A stretch of DNA of 64,000 nt. Source: CBDCVY01 sp965223245 (GTDB lineage Bacteria > Nitrospinota > Nitrospinia > Nitrospinales > Nitrospinaceae). The notes under the pieces were generated by a model. It saw only the letters and a program-made list of their open reading frames with translations, was not told the origin of the DNA and did not search any database. Below, in pieces: positions 17,881 through 26,087 of the stretch; positions within the stretch are counted from its first letter, which is position 1; each line of letters starts with the position of its first letter. The stretch lies in contig CBDCVY010000013.1 of the NCBI GenBank assembly GCA_965223245.1, positions 1,240,001 to 1,304,000 of the forward strand, in the 5' to 3' direction. Position numbers and translations under genes: made by a program.

Positions 17881-18012
17881 ACGATACATTTGGGGTGCTG
17901 AACTTCAAATGCCTAAATATTAGGCACTTTATTTCGAGAGAGTTTAAAAAGATAGCCTTGTCTATCTTCTTGGTTGCCGTCAAGACCTCTTTTCGAAAGT
18001 TCAGTATCCCAT
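17881..18012 (+). ncRNA. Candidate structured RNA or 5' leader
   Basis: Positions 17892-17905 pair with 17997-18010 to close a 14-bp stem (two G-U pairs). Inside it lie a 7-bp hairpin TGCCTAA/TTAGGCA with a three-base loop (17910-17926), a 7-bp hairpin AAGATAG/CTATCTT (17949-17968) and a shorter CTTG/CAAG hairpin (17969-17984). A TTCGA/TCGAA pairing could extend the closing region. I do not recognise it as 6S, SRP, tmRNA, RNase P or a common riboswitch; the conserved SRP tetraloop region is absent. No clear terminator follows, so it may be the roughly 205-base leader of the gene at 18086. Confidence 0.4.
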
Positions 18013-18085
18013 TTGTTTTATGAGCCCTCTTTGATAAGCTTACCTTTTACCAATTATCCTATAATTTTAAATTCGAGGTACGGTC

Positions 18086-18964
18086 TTGCGTTATACATTA
18101 GCAGAGATTAACGTTCTCTGGTGGTCTCTAATCGGGTTTTTAGGGATCAGTTTAACTTTCCCAAGTTTTGTGGTTTCGGGGGAAGCAAAATGTGATTCCA
18201 TAAAAGAGCTTCCTGGTTTAGAGCAATTAACTGATTTGGCCTTAAAAAAGTCCTTAAAATCCTCTGATTTGCAAAAAAGTAATAATTTAGAAGTGCAAAA
18301 GATTATTTTTTCAGTAAAACAAAACTACTATGAAATTTTAGCAAGGGAAGAGCAGTTGCTTATTTCAAAAGAGGTGCAAGGTCACTTTGAAAAAGCCATT
18401 AAAAAGGCAGAAGAGAAATTTGAAAATGAAGATGAGGAAGTGACCCAATCAGCAATAACAAAATTAAAGCTGGGGTTGTCCGGAGCAAAAAATAATATAA
18501 ATAAATTTAATTATAACAAAGATATAGCTACTATTAATTTAAGTAAACTCTTGGCATGTAAAAGCAAGTTAAAACTTAGTGAAAATAATAATAACTTAAA
18601 GCCTGTTGAGTTTAACTACGCATCGCTCGGTGAAGTTTTAAAGTCCGATTATGGTAAAAAAGTTAGAGAAAAAACTAGAGATAAACCTAAAAAGCTTTCA
18701 TTAGATGACACGTTTGAACTAGAAAGTTTGATAAGCAAAATAAAGAGGGCAAGGAGTCAATTAGAATTAGCCAGGCAAAATCGCAAAATGACTAGGGCTT
18801 TATTAGTAACCGAAGTAGCGAATTACGATTTTGGAATTGGAAACGAAGGGGACTTATTTGAGTCTTTGATGATTTACACCCGAGTTTTGGTAGGTTATTA
18901 TCAATCCATTTATGAATTTAATTTAGCTGTAGCAAAATTCGACACTGTTTACAATAAGCCTTAA
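18086..18964 (+). CDS. TolC-like outer-membrane efflux domain protein (short)
   Basis: 292 residues with a signal peptide-like N-terminus (hydrophobic residues about 9-32). Long helical segments follow, for example VKQNYYEILAREEQLLIS and ITKLKLGLSGAKNNI, which look like one half of an outer-membrane efflux (TolC/OEP) hairpin. A complete TolC has about 450 residues and two such halves, so this is short for the family or only distantly related. I take the TTG start at 18086, which is preceded by GAGGT at good spacing. No efflux pump genes are adjacent. Ten bases separate it from dprA. Confidence 0.5.
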   Translation: MRYTLAEINVLWWSLIGFLGISLTFPSFVVSGEAKCDSIKELPGLEQLTDLALKKSLKSSDLQKSNNLEVQKIIFSVKQNYYEILAREEQLLISKEVQGHFEKAIKKAEEKFENEDEEVTQSAITKLKLGLSGAKNNINKFNYNKDIATINLSKLLACKSKLKLSENNNNLKPVEFNYASLGEVLKSDYGKKVREKTRDKPKKLSLDDTFELESLISKIKRARSQLELARQNRKMTRALLVTEVANYDFGIGNEGDLFESLMIYTRVLVGYYQSIYEFNLAVAKFDTVYNKP

Positions 18965-18974
18965 GAGCATTTTC

Positions 18975-20075
18975 ATGGATTGGGAAGAAAAAAAGTATTG
19001 GATTGGCCTCAATATGGTCGATGGTGTAGGAAAAACCACTTTTTACAGGTTGATTCGCGCCCTTGGCAGTCCGCAAGCTGTTTTTTCAGCCTCACATTCC
19101 GATTTGGTTCAAGTAGATTTTGTAGGTAAAAAAACAGCTGATCAAATTTTAAATTTTGATTTTGAAAGGAATGTTGAGTGGGAAATCCGTAGAGTTCAAT
19201 CAAAGGGAGTGGATGTAGTCACAAGAGATTGTCCTAATTACCCTAAATTACTCCATGAAATTTATGATCCTCCTCCAGTTTTATATTGTATTGGTAAGAA
19301 TATAGGTGAGATTTCTTTACCTTTAGCTGTGGTTGGAACACGTATGGCCTCCAATTACGGAAAAAATATTACCAAAATTTTGTGTAAAGAGCTCGCTTCC
19401 TATGGTTTTTGTATTGTAAGTGGAATGGCCAGGGGAATTGACTCCATCGCTCATCAGTCTGCCCTTGAGGCCAGTGGGAATACAATTGCGGTTTTAGGGT
19501 GTGGATTAGAATATACATATCCTCCGGAAAATCGCACTTTGAAAAATCGAATTGTTGAAAATGGTACTGTGATTTCAGAATTTCCTATGATGACCGGGCC
19601 AGACCGTGGTAATTTCCCGGCTCGCAATAGAATTATTAGTGGACTTTCTATTGGAACCTTGATAATAGAAGCGGGACATAAAAGCGGTGCTTTAATCACA
19701 GGGCAATTTGCTTTAGAGCAAGGTCGTGAAGTTTTCGCGGTTCCCGGAAATATTAATTCGAGAAATAGCTGGGGAACAAATAGAATTATTAAGTTGGGAG
19801 CAAAGTTAGTTGATGGGGTGGACTCTATAATTGAGGAGCTTCCCTTGCATTTTAGAGAACAGTTATCCAATCCAAAAAATGATAAGATTGAAAAAAAAGA
19901 TTTATCTTCAAACGAAAAACATTTAATCTCCTTAATGAGTGATGGAGAATGTCATATTGACGATCTCATCCAAAACAGCAATTTGTCTCCTGCGGAAGTT
20001 TCCGCTACACTGATACAATTAGAGCTAAAGGGATTCATTCAGCAAGCCGAAGGGAAAATGTTTTCTACTTCTTAA
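18975..20075 (+). CDS. dprA: DNA processing protein DprA
   Basis: Binds incoming single-stranded DNA and loads RecA during natural transformation. 366 residues: an N-terminal helix-hairpin-helix/SAM-like part, the Rossmann-fold core with AVVGTRMASNYG, IVSGMARGIDSIAHQSAL, FPARNRIISGLS and GREVFAVPGNI, and a C-terminal winged-helix part (DLIQNSNLSPAEVSATLIQLE). All of this is normal for DprA (also called Smf). Its position directly upstream of topA is common in bacteria. No other competence genes are nearby except the type IV pilus-like ATPases at 23769-28955. Confidence 0.95.
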   Translation: MDWEEKKYWIGLNMVDGVGKTTFYRLIRALGSPQAVFSASHSDLVQVDFVGKKTADQILNFDFERNVEWEIRRVQSKGVDVVTRDCPNYPKLLHEIYDPPPVLYCIGKNIGEISLPLAVVGTRMASNYGKNITKILCKELASYGFCIVSGMARGIDSIAHQSALEASGNTIAVLGCGLEYTYPPENRTLKNRIVENGTVISEFPMMTGPDRGNFPARNRIISGLSIGTLIIEAGHKSGALITGQFALEQGREVFAVPGNINSRNSWGTNRIIKLGAKLVDGVDSIIEELPLHFREQLSNPKNDKIEKKDLSSNEKHLISLMSDGECHIDDLIQNSNLSPAEVSATLIQLELKGFIQQAEGKMFSTS

Positions 20076-20101
20076 TAATTTGTGGAATAGGGCATTAATG
20101 T

Positions 20102-22351
20102 ATGGGTAAGTCACTATTAATTGTTGAGTCACCTACCAAAGTTGAGACTCTGAAGAAAATTGTAGGTAAAAACTTTATCATTAAAGCCTCTGTTGGGCAT
20201 ATTAAAGATTTGCCAAAGAAGAAACTTGGGGTGGATGTCGACAACAATTTTCAACCAGAATATATTACCATTCGAGGAAAAGGAAAAGTATTAAGTGCTC
20301 TCAAGGCTGCCGCTAAAAAGGCAGACAATATATATTTAGCCCCTGACCCGGATCGTGAGGGAGAAGCTATTGCCTTTCATATTAATAATGAAATTTCCAA
20401 ATTAACCAAAGGAAAAGTTTTCCGTGTCATGTTTAATGAAATTACCAAAAGAGCAGTTACGGAAGCTTTAAAAAATCCTATTGAATTAAATTCCAATAGA
20501 GTCAATGCTCAGCAAGCTAGACGTATTTTAGATAGATTGGTGGGATATAAAATCAGTCCTTTGCTATGGAAAAAAGTTCAACGCGGTTTGAGTGCGGGGC
20601 GAGTGCAATCGGTAGCTTTAAAGATTATTTGTGAACGTGAGCGTGAAATTCAAGATTTTAAACAAGAAGAATACTGGAGTATTACCATTGATCTCAAGGG
20701 TAGTAAAGCTCCTGATTTTGCGGCTAAACTCTTAAAAGTGGATGGTAAAAAAGCAGAGATTCCTAATGAAGAAATTGCAACTGCAATTGTTAAGGCAGTT
20801 GAAAATGATAAATTTCTTCTAAAGGACATTGTTAAAAAAGAGAAAAAGCGGAATCCATCTGCACCTTTTATCACTAGTACCTTACAACAAGAAGCTTCCC
20901 GAAAATTAAATTTTTCTCCAAAAAAGACAATGATGTTGGCCCAAAGGCTTTACGAAGGTCAACCTCTAGGGGATAAGGGTACAGTAGGTTTAATTACTTA
21001 TATGCGTACCGATGCTACCCGGCTGGCAAATGAAGCTTTAGATGAAATCCGTGGGTTTATAAATCAAAAATATGGAGAGAAGTTTTTACCGGAATCTCCG
21101 AACGTTTATAAAAGTAAAAAGTCAGCTCAAGAAGCCCACGAAGCTATTCGACCTACTGACATCACCATCGAACCGAAATCTATAAAAAGTTTTTTAGAAA
21201 AAGATTTGTTTAAACTTTACGAATTAATCTGGTTGAGGACTCTTTCTTGCCAGATGGTTCCTGCAATAATGGATACCACTCAATTTGATATCCATGCGAG
21301 TAATCATCTTTTTCGGGCAAACGGTTCTGTCATTAAGTTTGAGGGTTTTATGAAAGTGTATGTTGAAGATACGGATGAGGACTCCCCTTCGGGACTCAAG
21401 AGTAATGAAAAAATTCTTCCTGACCTGGAAAAAGGGGAGGAGTTAAGTCTTCTTAAAATTTTACCGGAGCAACATTTCACCCAACCACCTCCACGTTATA
21501 CCGAGGCTATGTTGGTCAAGGCACTTGAAGAAAAGGGAATAGGGAGACCAAGTACTTACGCTGCAATTATAAGTGTCATCCGTGACCGTGATTATGTGAG
21601 GTCAGAAGAAAAACGGTTGGCCCCGTCAGAATTAGGATTTTTAGTTTCCGATTTATTAGTAGAAAATTTTCCGGATATCGTAAATGAAGAGTTCACCGCT
21701 CAAATGGAAAATAAATTGGATGATATTGAGGATGGTAAATCTGCATGGGTAGATGCGCTTAAATCTTTTTACACACCCTTCGAAAAAGATTTGATCGAAG
21801 CGGAAAAGAAAATGAAGGATATAAAAAAGCAAGTTGAGGAAACTGATGAAGTATGTGAAAAGTGTTCTAGCCCAATGATTATTAAATGGGGCCGATTTGG
21901 GAAATTCATGGCTTGTTCGGGATATCCGGAATGTAAAAACACTAAAGAAATCAGCAAGGATGGAGATGGTAAATCATCCGTGGAAGAAAAAGTGGAAGGC
22001 GAATGTGATAAGTGTAATGCTCCTCTAGTTATGAAAATGGGTAGATTCGGAAAGTTTTTAGCGTGCTCAAAATACCCTGATTGTAAATTTACCAAACCTA
22101 TTAGTCTTGGTGTATCATGTCCCGAAAAGGATTGCAAAGGATACGTTTCTTCCAGACGATCTAAAAAGGGAAGAACTTTTTACGGTTGTAGTGAATACCC
22201 CAATTGTAAGTTTGTATCTTGGGATAAACCGGTGGGCGAAGCTTGTCCAGAATGCAACAATCCTTACATGGTACAAAAGTGGAAAAAGAATGAAGGGGAA
22301 AGTATTGTCTGCCCCAATTGTAAGCATAAAAAAGCCGAAGAAGCGGCTTAA
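20102..22351 (+). CDS. topA: DNA topoisomerase I
   Basis: Type IA topoisomerase that relaxes negative supercoils. 749 residues: TOPRIM domain at the N-terminus (LLIVESPTKVETLKKI, then DPDREGEAIAFHI), catalytic tyrosine Y300 in LITYMRTDATRLAN, and FTAQMENKLDDIEDG near the end of the core. The C-terminus has four cysteine zinc ribbons beginning around residue 584 (CEKCSSP, CDKCNAP, CPEKDC, CPECNNP), and its last residues are Lys/Ala-rich. Starts 26 bases after dprA. Confidence 0.97.
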   Translation: MGKSLLIVESPTKVETLKKIVGKNFIIKASVGHIKDLPKKKLGVDVDNNFQPEYITIRGKGKVLSALKAAAKKADNIYLAPDPDREGEAIAFHINNEISKLTKGKVFRVMFNEITKRAVTEALKNPIELNSNRVNAQQARRILDRLVGYKISPLLWKKVQRGLSAGRVQSVALKIICEREREIQDFKQEEYWSITIDLKGSKAPDFAAKLLKVDGKKAEIPNEEIATAIVKAVENDKFLLKDIVKKEKKRNPSAPFITSTLQQEASRKLNFSPKKTMMLAQRLYEGQPLGDKGTVGLITYMRTDATRLANEALDEIRGFINQKYGEKFLPESPNVYKSKKSAQEAHEAIRPTDITIEPKSIKSFLEKDLFKLYELIWLRTLSCQMVPAIMDTTQFDIHASNHLFRANGSVIKFEGFMKVYVEDTDEDSPSGLKSNEKILPDLEKGEELSLLKILPEQHFTQPPPRYTEAMLVKALEEKGIGRPSTYAAIISVIRDRDYVRSEEKRLAPSELGFLVSDLLVENFPDIVNEEFTAQMENKLDDIEDGKSAWVDALKSFYTPFEKDLIEAEKKMKDIKKQVEETDEVCEKCSSPMIIKWGRFGKFMACSGYPECKNTKEISKDGDGKSSVEEKVEGECDKCNAPLVMKMGRFGKFLACSKYPDCKFTKPISLGVSCPEKDCKGYVSSRRSKKGRTFYGCSEYPNCKFVSWDKPVGEACPECNNPYMVQKWKKNEGESIVCPNCKHKKAEEAA

Positions 22352-22368
22352 CTCCAATTAATTCATAA

Positions 22369-23700
22369 ATGAAACCCAACATTACCGTTATTGGTGCGGG
22401 TTTAGCTGGGTCTGAGGCGGCTTGGCAAGCTGCTGAACGAGGGTATTCCGTCCATCTTTATGAAATGCGCCCGAGTCATCCAACTCCCGTTCATAAAACC
22501 GATTATTGCGCAGAATTGGTTTGTAGTAATTCATTAGGGTCCAAGATAGAAACAACGGCTCCTTTTCTTCTAAAAGAAGAGTTGCGGAATTTAAACTCTT
22601 TAATTATCCAATCAGCTGATAAGCATGCCGTCCCGGCAGGGGGAGCTCTCGCGGTAGACCGAAGTTTATTTTCCCAAGAAATTACCCGAGCGATTTCTAC
22701 TCATCCCAATATAAAATTAAAAAGGCAGGAAGTTATTGATATTCCTTTGGAAGGCCTAGTAATCATTGCTACGGGTCCTTTAACTTCTCCTAAACTTTCT
22801 GAAAAGATTTCTAAATTAATAGGACAGGAGTATTTATATTTTTACGATGCTCTATCTCCCATTGTGGATGCAAACACGATAGATTATGAAAAGACTTTCT
22901 TTGCTTCAAGGTATGATAAAGGGGACGCAGATTATTTAAACTGTGGTATGAGTGAAAAAGAGTACTATGAATTCGTCAAGGAATTAAACACTGGTGAAAA
23001 GGTCCCTCTTAAAGAATTTGAAAAGCCCGTTTACTTTGAGGGTTGTATGCCAATTGAAGAGTTGGCAGATAGAGGACTGCAAACTTTAGCATTTGGACCT
23101 ATGAAACCTGTTGGATTACGGCATCCTAAAACTCAAGAAAAATTTTACGCTGTGGTTCAATTGAGAAAAGAAAATAAGAAAGGAACTGCATTTAATTTGG
23201 TTGGATTTCAAACTAAGCTGACCTACCCAGAACAAAAACGAATATTTAAAATGATTCCGGGTTTGGAAAAGGCGGAGTTTTTTCGTTTTGGTTCTATTCA
23301 CCGAAATACGTTTATAAATGCCCCAGAATTGCTTTCAAGCGATTTGAGTTTGAAAAGTCAAAATAATATTTTTTTTGCAGGTCAAATTATTGGTGTTGAA
23401 GGTTATGTCGAATCCTGTGCCTTTGGACTTTTGGCATGCATAAGCTCAATTCAAAGACTTAGGGGTTTAGAGTTTGTTCCTCCTCCACCTGAGACGGCTT
23501 TGGGGGCTCTCTTGAACCATGTAACCAAGAAACACACCAAAAATTATCAGCCAATGAATATAAATTTTGGTCTTTTTGAGGGGGCTGAAATGAGGATCCG
23601 TGATAAAAAGGTGAGGAATCAAAATGTTATTGATAAAGCCTTATCTTGTCAAAGGGAGTGGATAGAAACTTTACAGACAGATTCAATTACTGAAAAATAA
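22369..23700 (+). CDS. trmFO: tRNA m5U54 methyltransferase (folate/FAD-dependent)
   Basis: Methylates U54 in the T-loop of tRNA using methylenetetrahydrofolate and FADH2. 443 residues with the N-terminal FAD site VIGAGLAGSEAAWQAAERG and the family stretches YEMRPSHPTPVHKTD, LVCSNSLGS, YDALSPIVDA and GVEGYVESCAFGL. Formerly called Gid. It follows topA by 17 bases; topA-trmFO order is widely seen. It ends facing the minus-strand ATPase gene. Confidence 0.96.
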   Translation: MKPNITVIGAGLAGSEAAWQAAERGYSVHLYEMRPSHPTPVHKTDYCAELVCSNSLGSKIETTAPFLLKEELRNLNSLIIQSADKHAVPAGGALAVDRSLFSQEITRAISTHPNIKLKRQEVIDIPLEGLVIIATGPLTSPKLSEKISKLIGQEYLYFYDALSPIVDANTIDYEKTFFASRYDKGDADYLNCGMSEKEYYEFVKELNTGEKVPLKEFEKPVYFEGCMPIEELADRGLQTLAFGPMKPVGLRHPKTQEKFYAVVQLRKENKKGTAFNLVGFQTKLTYPEQKRIFKMIPGLEKAEFFRFGSIHRNTFINAPELLSSDLSLKSQNNIFFAGQIIGVEGYVESCAFGLLACISSIQRLRGLEFVPPPPETALGALLNHVTKKHTKNYQPMNINFGLFEGAEMRIRDKKVRNQNVIDKALSCQREWIETLQTDSITEK

Positions 23701-23716
23701 AAGAATGTTGAATCCT

Positions 23717-23737
23717 CTTAAAATTGGAAATTTTAAG
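23717..23737. terminator. Symmetric hairpin between convergent genes
   Basis: CTTAAAATT and AATTTTAAG form a perfect 9-bp stem with a three-base loop between trmFO and the convergent ATPase gene. The stem is almost wholly A-T and no long T run follows, so termination in either direction is only possible. Confidence 0.3.
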
Positions 23738-23768
23738 TTCTACTTGCCGAGAAGAAATGGAAGGATAT

Positions 23769-26063
23769 TTAAACTATACAAACTGCCAAAACTTGTTTGA
23801 GGTCGCAGTCTCCTTGAAAAATTTTTCTTATTCCATCTTGTTTTAGAGTTGTCATCTTATCTTTTATTGCCTGTTCTCGCAGGGCTTCCACCAAAGCTTG
23901 TTTCATTATCATACGTTTTAAATCATCCGTGCCTTCTAATACTTCGTGAAGGCCCATTCGTCCTGAATACCCGGAATTATTGCAGTGGTCGCAACCTTTA
24001 GGTCGGAAAAGCTTTATGTCTTTAGAGTATTGAATGCTTAGCTCTGAAAATTCCTTTTTGCCATATTCCATTACTAATTGCTCAAACTCATCTTTAGATG
24101 GATTATAAGGCTCCTTGCATTTTTTGCATAAGGTCCTTACCAAACGTTGAGCCACAATGAGTAGAAGCGCATCTGCAAAATTTAAAGGATTCATTCCCAT
24201 ATCTAAAAGTCTCGTAATGGTTTCAGGTGCGGAGTTGGTATGGAGGGTGCTTAAAACCAAGTGACCAGTTAAGGAAGCTTCTAAGCCTATAGAACAGGTT
24301 TCTGCGTCCCGCATTTCCCCTACCATAATTATATCTGGATCACCGCGTAAAAAAGATTTCATACAACGGGCAAAGTTTAAGCCAATTTTGTTCATTACTT
24401 GAACTTGCCGTAATCCTTTTTGCGTTATTTCTACGGGGTCCTCAGCGGTCCAAATCTTTTTATCAGGTTTATTGATGTAACCTAGGGTTGAATGCAAGGT
24501 TGTGGTTTTTCCTGATCCAGTGGGCCCCACAACTAATATCAATCCATAAGGCTTTTGGGCGGTTTTTTTAATTAACGCTAAATTTCGATCCGAAAACTGC
24601 ATTTTTTCTAATGGAATGGGTTTGCTTGCAGCTAAAATTCTTAAGACCGCATCCTCATTACCGCCTACAGTTGGGCAAGTTGCCACCCTATATTCTATTT
24701 CCTTCGACCCATATTTCATTTTTATTTTGCCATCTTGTGGTAGTCTTCTTTCGGCAATATCTAAGCGAGCCATAATTTTTAATCGGGATAACATCGCCTG
24801 TTTGTACATGGGAGGAATTTCTTGATAAATACGACAAGCTCCATCTTTTCGAAACCTTACTTGCATGGTGTCTCTTCCAATACCAGGTTCAACATGAATA
24901 TCTGAGATTCCTTGATCGTAGGCATCAGTTAAAATTTTGTTTACTAATTTTACGATCGTACTGTCGGTTTCACTGATGGCATTAAATTCATCATCATTAG
25001 ATGGTTCATCGACAGATTCAACTTCTCTCTCTACTTTTAATGCGTCCAATAAGGTAGACATTTCTTCAGTTTTTGGAAGTGGCTGGGTAGGTCCTTCGGT
25101 GGTGGAGCCAGTGAGAAAGTCCCGAATATCTGCTTTTAAACTTAATCGAAACTCAACATCTCTCTTAGAAAAGATATGTTTTATGTTTTGAATTTTTTGT
25201 TGATTGAATGGGTTGTCAATTAGAATAACAACCTTATTATTTTCTTTTTGGATGGGTACCCAGAAATTTTTCTGTAGAAAGCTAATATTTAATCCTTCGA
25301 ATAAGGAAGAAGGTAATAGGGTAGAAGAGTCATAACCTGAGTAAGGAATTTTGTAAAAGTTTTCAAAAGATTTTCCTAGGTCTTTTCTGGAGACTTTGAG
25401 TTCTTCCAATAAAAGAGTTTCAATGTCCAACTGATTTCTACGTGCTTTGCTAATGGCGTTATTTAATTCCTGTTCATTAATGATCCCATTGTTTATTAAA
25501 TAAGTGAATTTGGTGGGCTTTTGAGCTACAAATTTAGTTTGATTAAAAAAAGCTAAAGCTAAAGTTTCTCCTATAAGTTTTGCATTTTTTTCATCTTTGA
25601 AATTAAAAGGGTCACCATTTTTTTTATTGACTAACTGAAGAACGCCCATGAGTTTCCCCCTGTATTGAAAAGGAGAAACCAGCATATTTTTTGTTTGAAA
25701 TCCGGATTTTTTATCCCAGGAACTATCAAAATTTAAATTAGGATGATATTTGGCCAGTTCCTTTTTTTCATAAACGTTATGAATAATTATTGATCGTTGT
25801 TCCAAAGCCACGCAACCTGCGATGCTTTCAGATGAAATTGGGAGACGAATTTCATTTATTATTTTCCCAGATTTAATTTTTGAGTAGATTTCGTTTTTTG
25901 ATGGGTCGACGGCATAAATAGTAATTAAACTCGAATTAAATAAATCTAATATTTTTGATTTAAGATCTGTTAAAATTTGCTCCACATTTTTTGCAGAATG
26001 AATTGAGTTTACAATTCGAACTAAATTATCTTGACTTTCTGCTGTAGAATTTGAAATATCCAT
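23769..26063 (-). CDS. GAF-domain GspE/PilB-type secretion ATPase (one GAF)
   Basis: 764 residues. An N-terminal GAF domain (about residues 5-170) is followed by a MshEN-like domain (about 185-310) and a complete GspE/PilB hexameric ATPase. The ATPase shows Walker A GPTGSGKTTTLHSTL, an Asp box with GDPDIIMVGEMRD, the His box LSTLHTNSAPETITRLLDMG, and the zinc motif CKKCKEPY ... CDHCNNSG. Such ATPases power type IV pilus or type II secretion assembly at the inner membrane. It is a tandem paralogue of the next gene (read leftward, this one is second, 24 bases after). No pilC, pilT or pilin gene is in the window. The GAF domain suggests control by a small ligand or a partner. Confidence 0.9.
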   Translation of the reverse strand: MDISNSTAESQDNLVRIVNSIHSAKNVEQILTDLKSKILDLFNSSLITIYAVDPSKNEIYSKIKSGKIINEIRLPISSESIAGCVALEQRSIIIHNVYEKKELAKYHPNLNFDSSWDKKSGFQTKNMLVSPFQYRGKLMGVLQLVNKKNGDPFNFKDEKNAKLIGETLALAFFNQTKFVAQKPTKFTYLINNGIINEQELNNAISKARRNQLDIETLLLEELKVSRKDLGKSFENFYKIPYSGYDSSTLLPSSLFEGLNISFLQKNFWVPIQKENNKVVILIDNPFNQQKIQNIKHIFSKRDVEFRLSLKADIRDFLTGSTTEGPTQPLPKTEEMSTLLDALKVEREVESVDEPSNDDEFNAISETDSTIVKLVNKILTDAYDQGISDIHVEPGIGRDTMQVRFRKDGACRIYQEIPPMYKQAMLSRLKIMARLDIAERRLPQDGKIKMKYGSKEIEYRVATCPTVGGNEDAVLRILAASKPIPLEKMQFSDRNLALIKKTAQKPYGLILVVGPTGSGKTTTLHSTLGYINKPDKKIWTAEDPVEITQKGLRQVQVMNKIGLNFARCMKSFLRGDPDIIMVGEMRDAETCSIGLEASLTGHLVLSTLHTNSAPETITRLLDMGMNPLNFADALLLIVAQRLVRTLCKKCKEPYNPSKDEFEQLVMEYGKKEFSELSIQYSKDIKLFRPKGCDHCNNSGYSGRMGLHEVLEGTDDLKRMIMKQALVEALREQAIKDKMTTLKQDGIRKIFQGDCDLKQVLAVCIV

Positions 26064-26087
26064 TTTTTTATAAAAAATTTCTAATGA

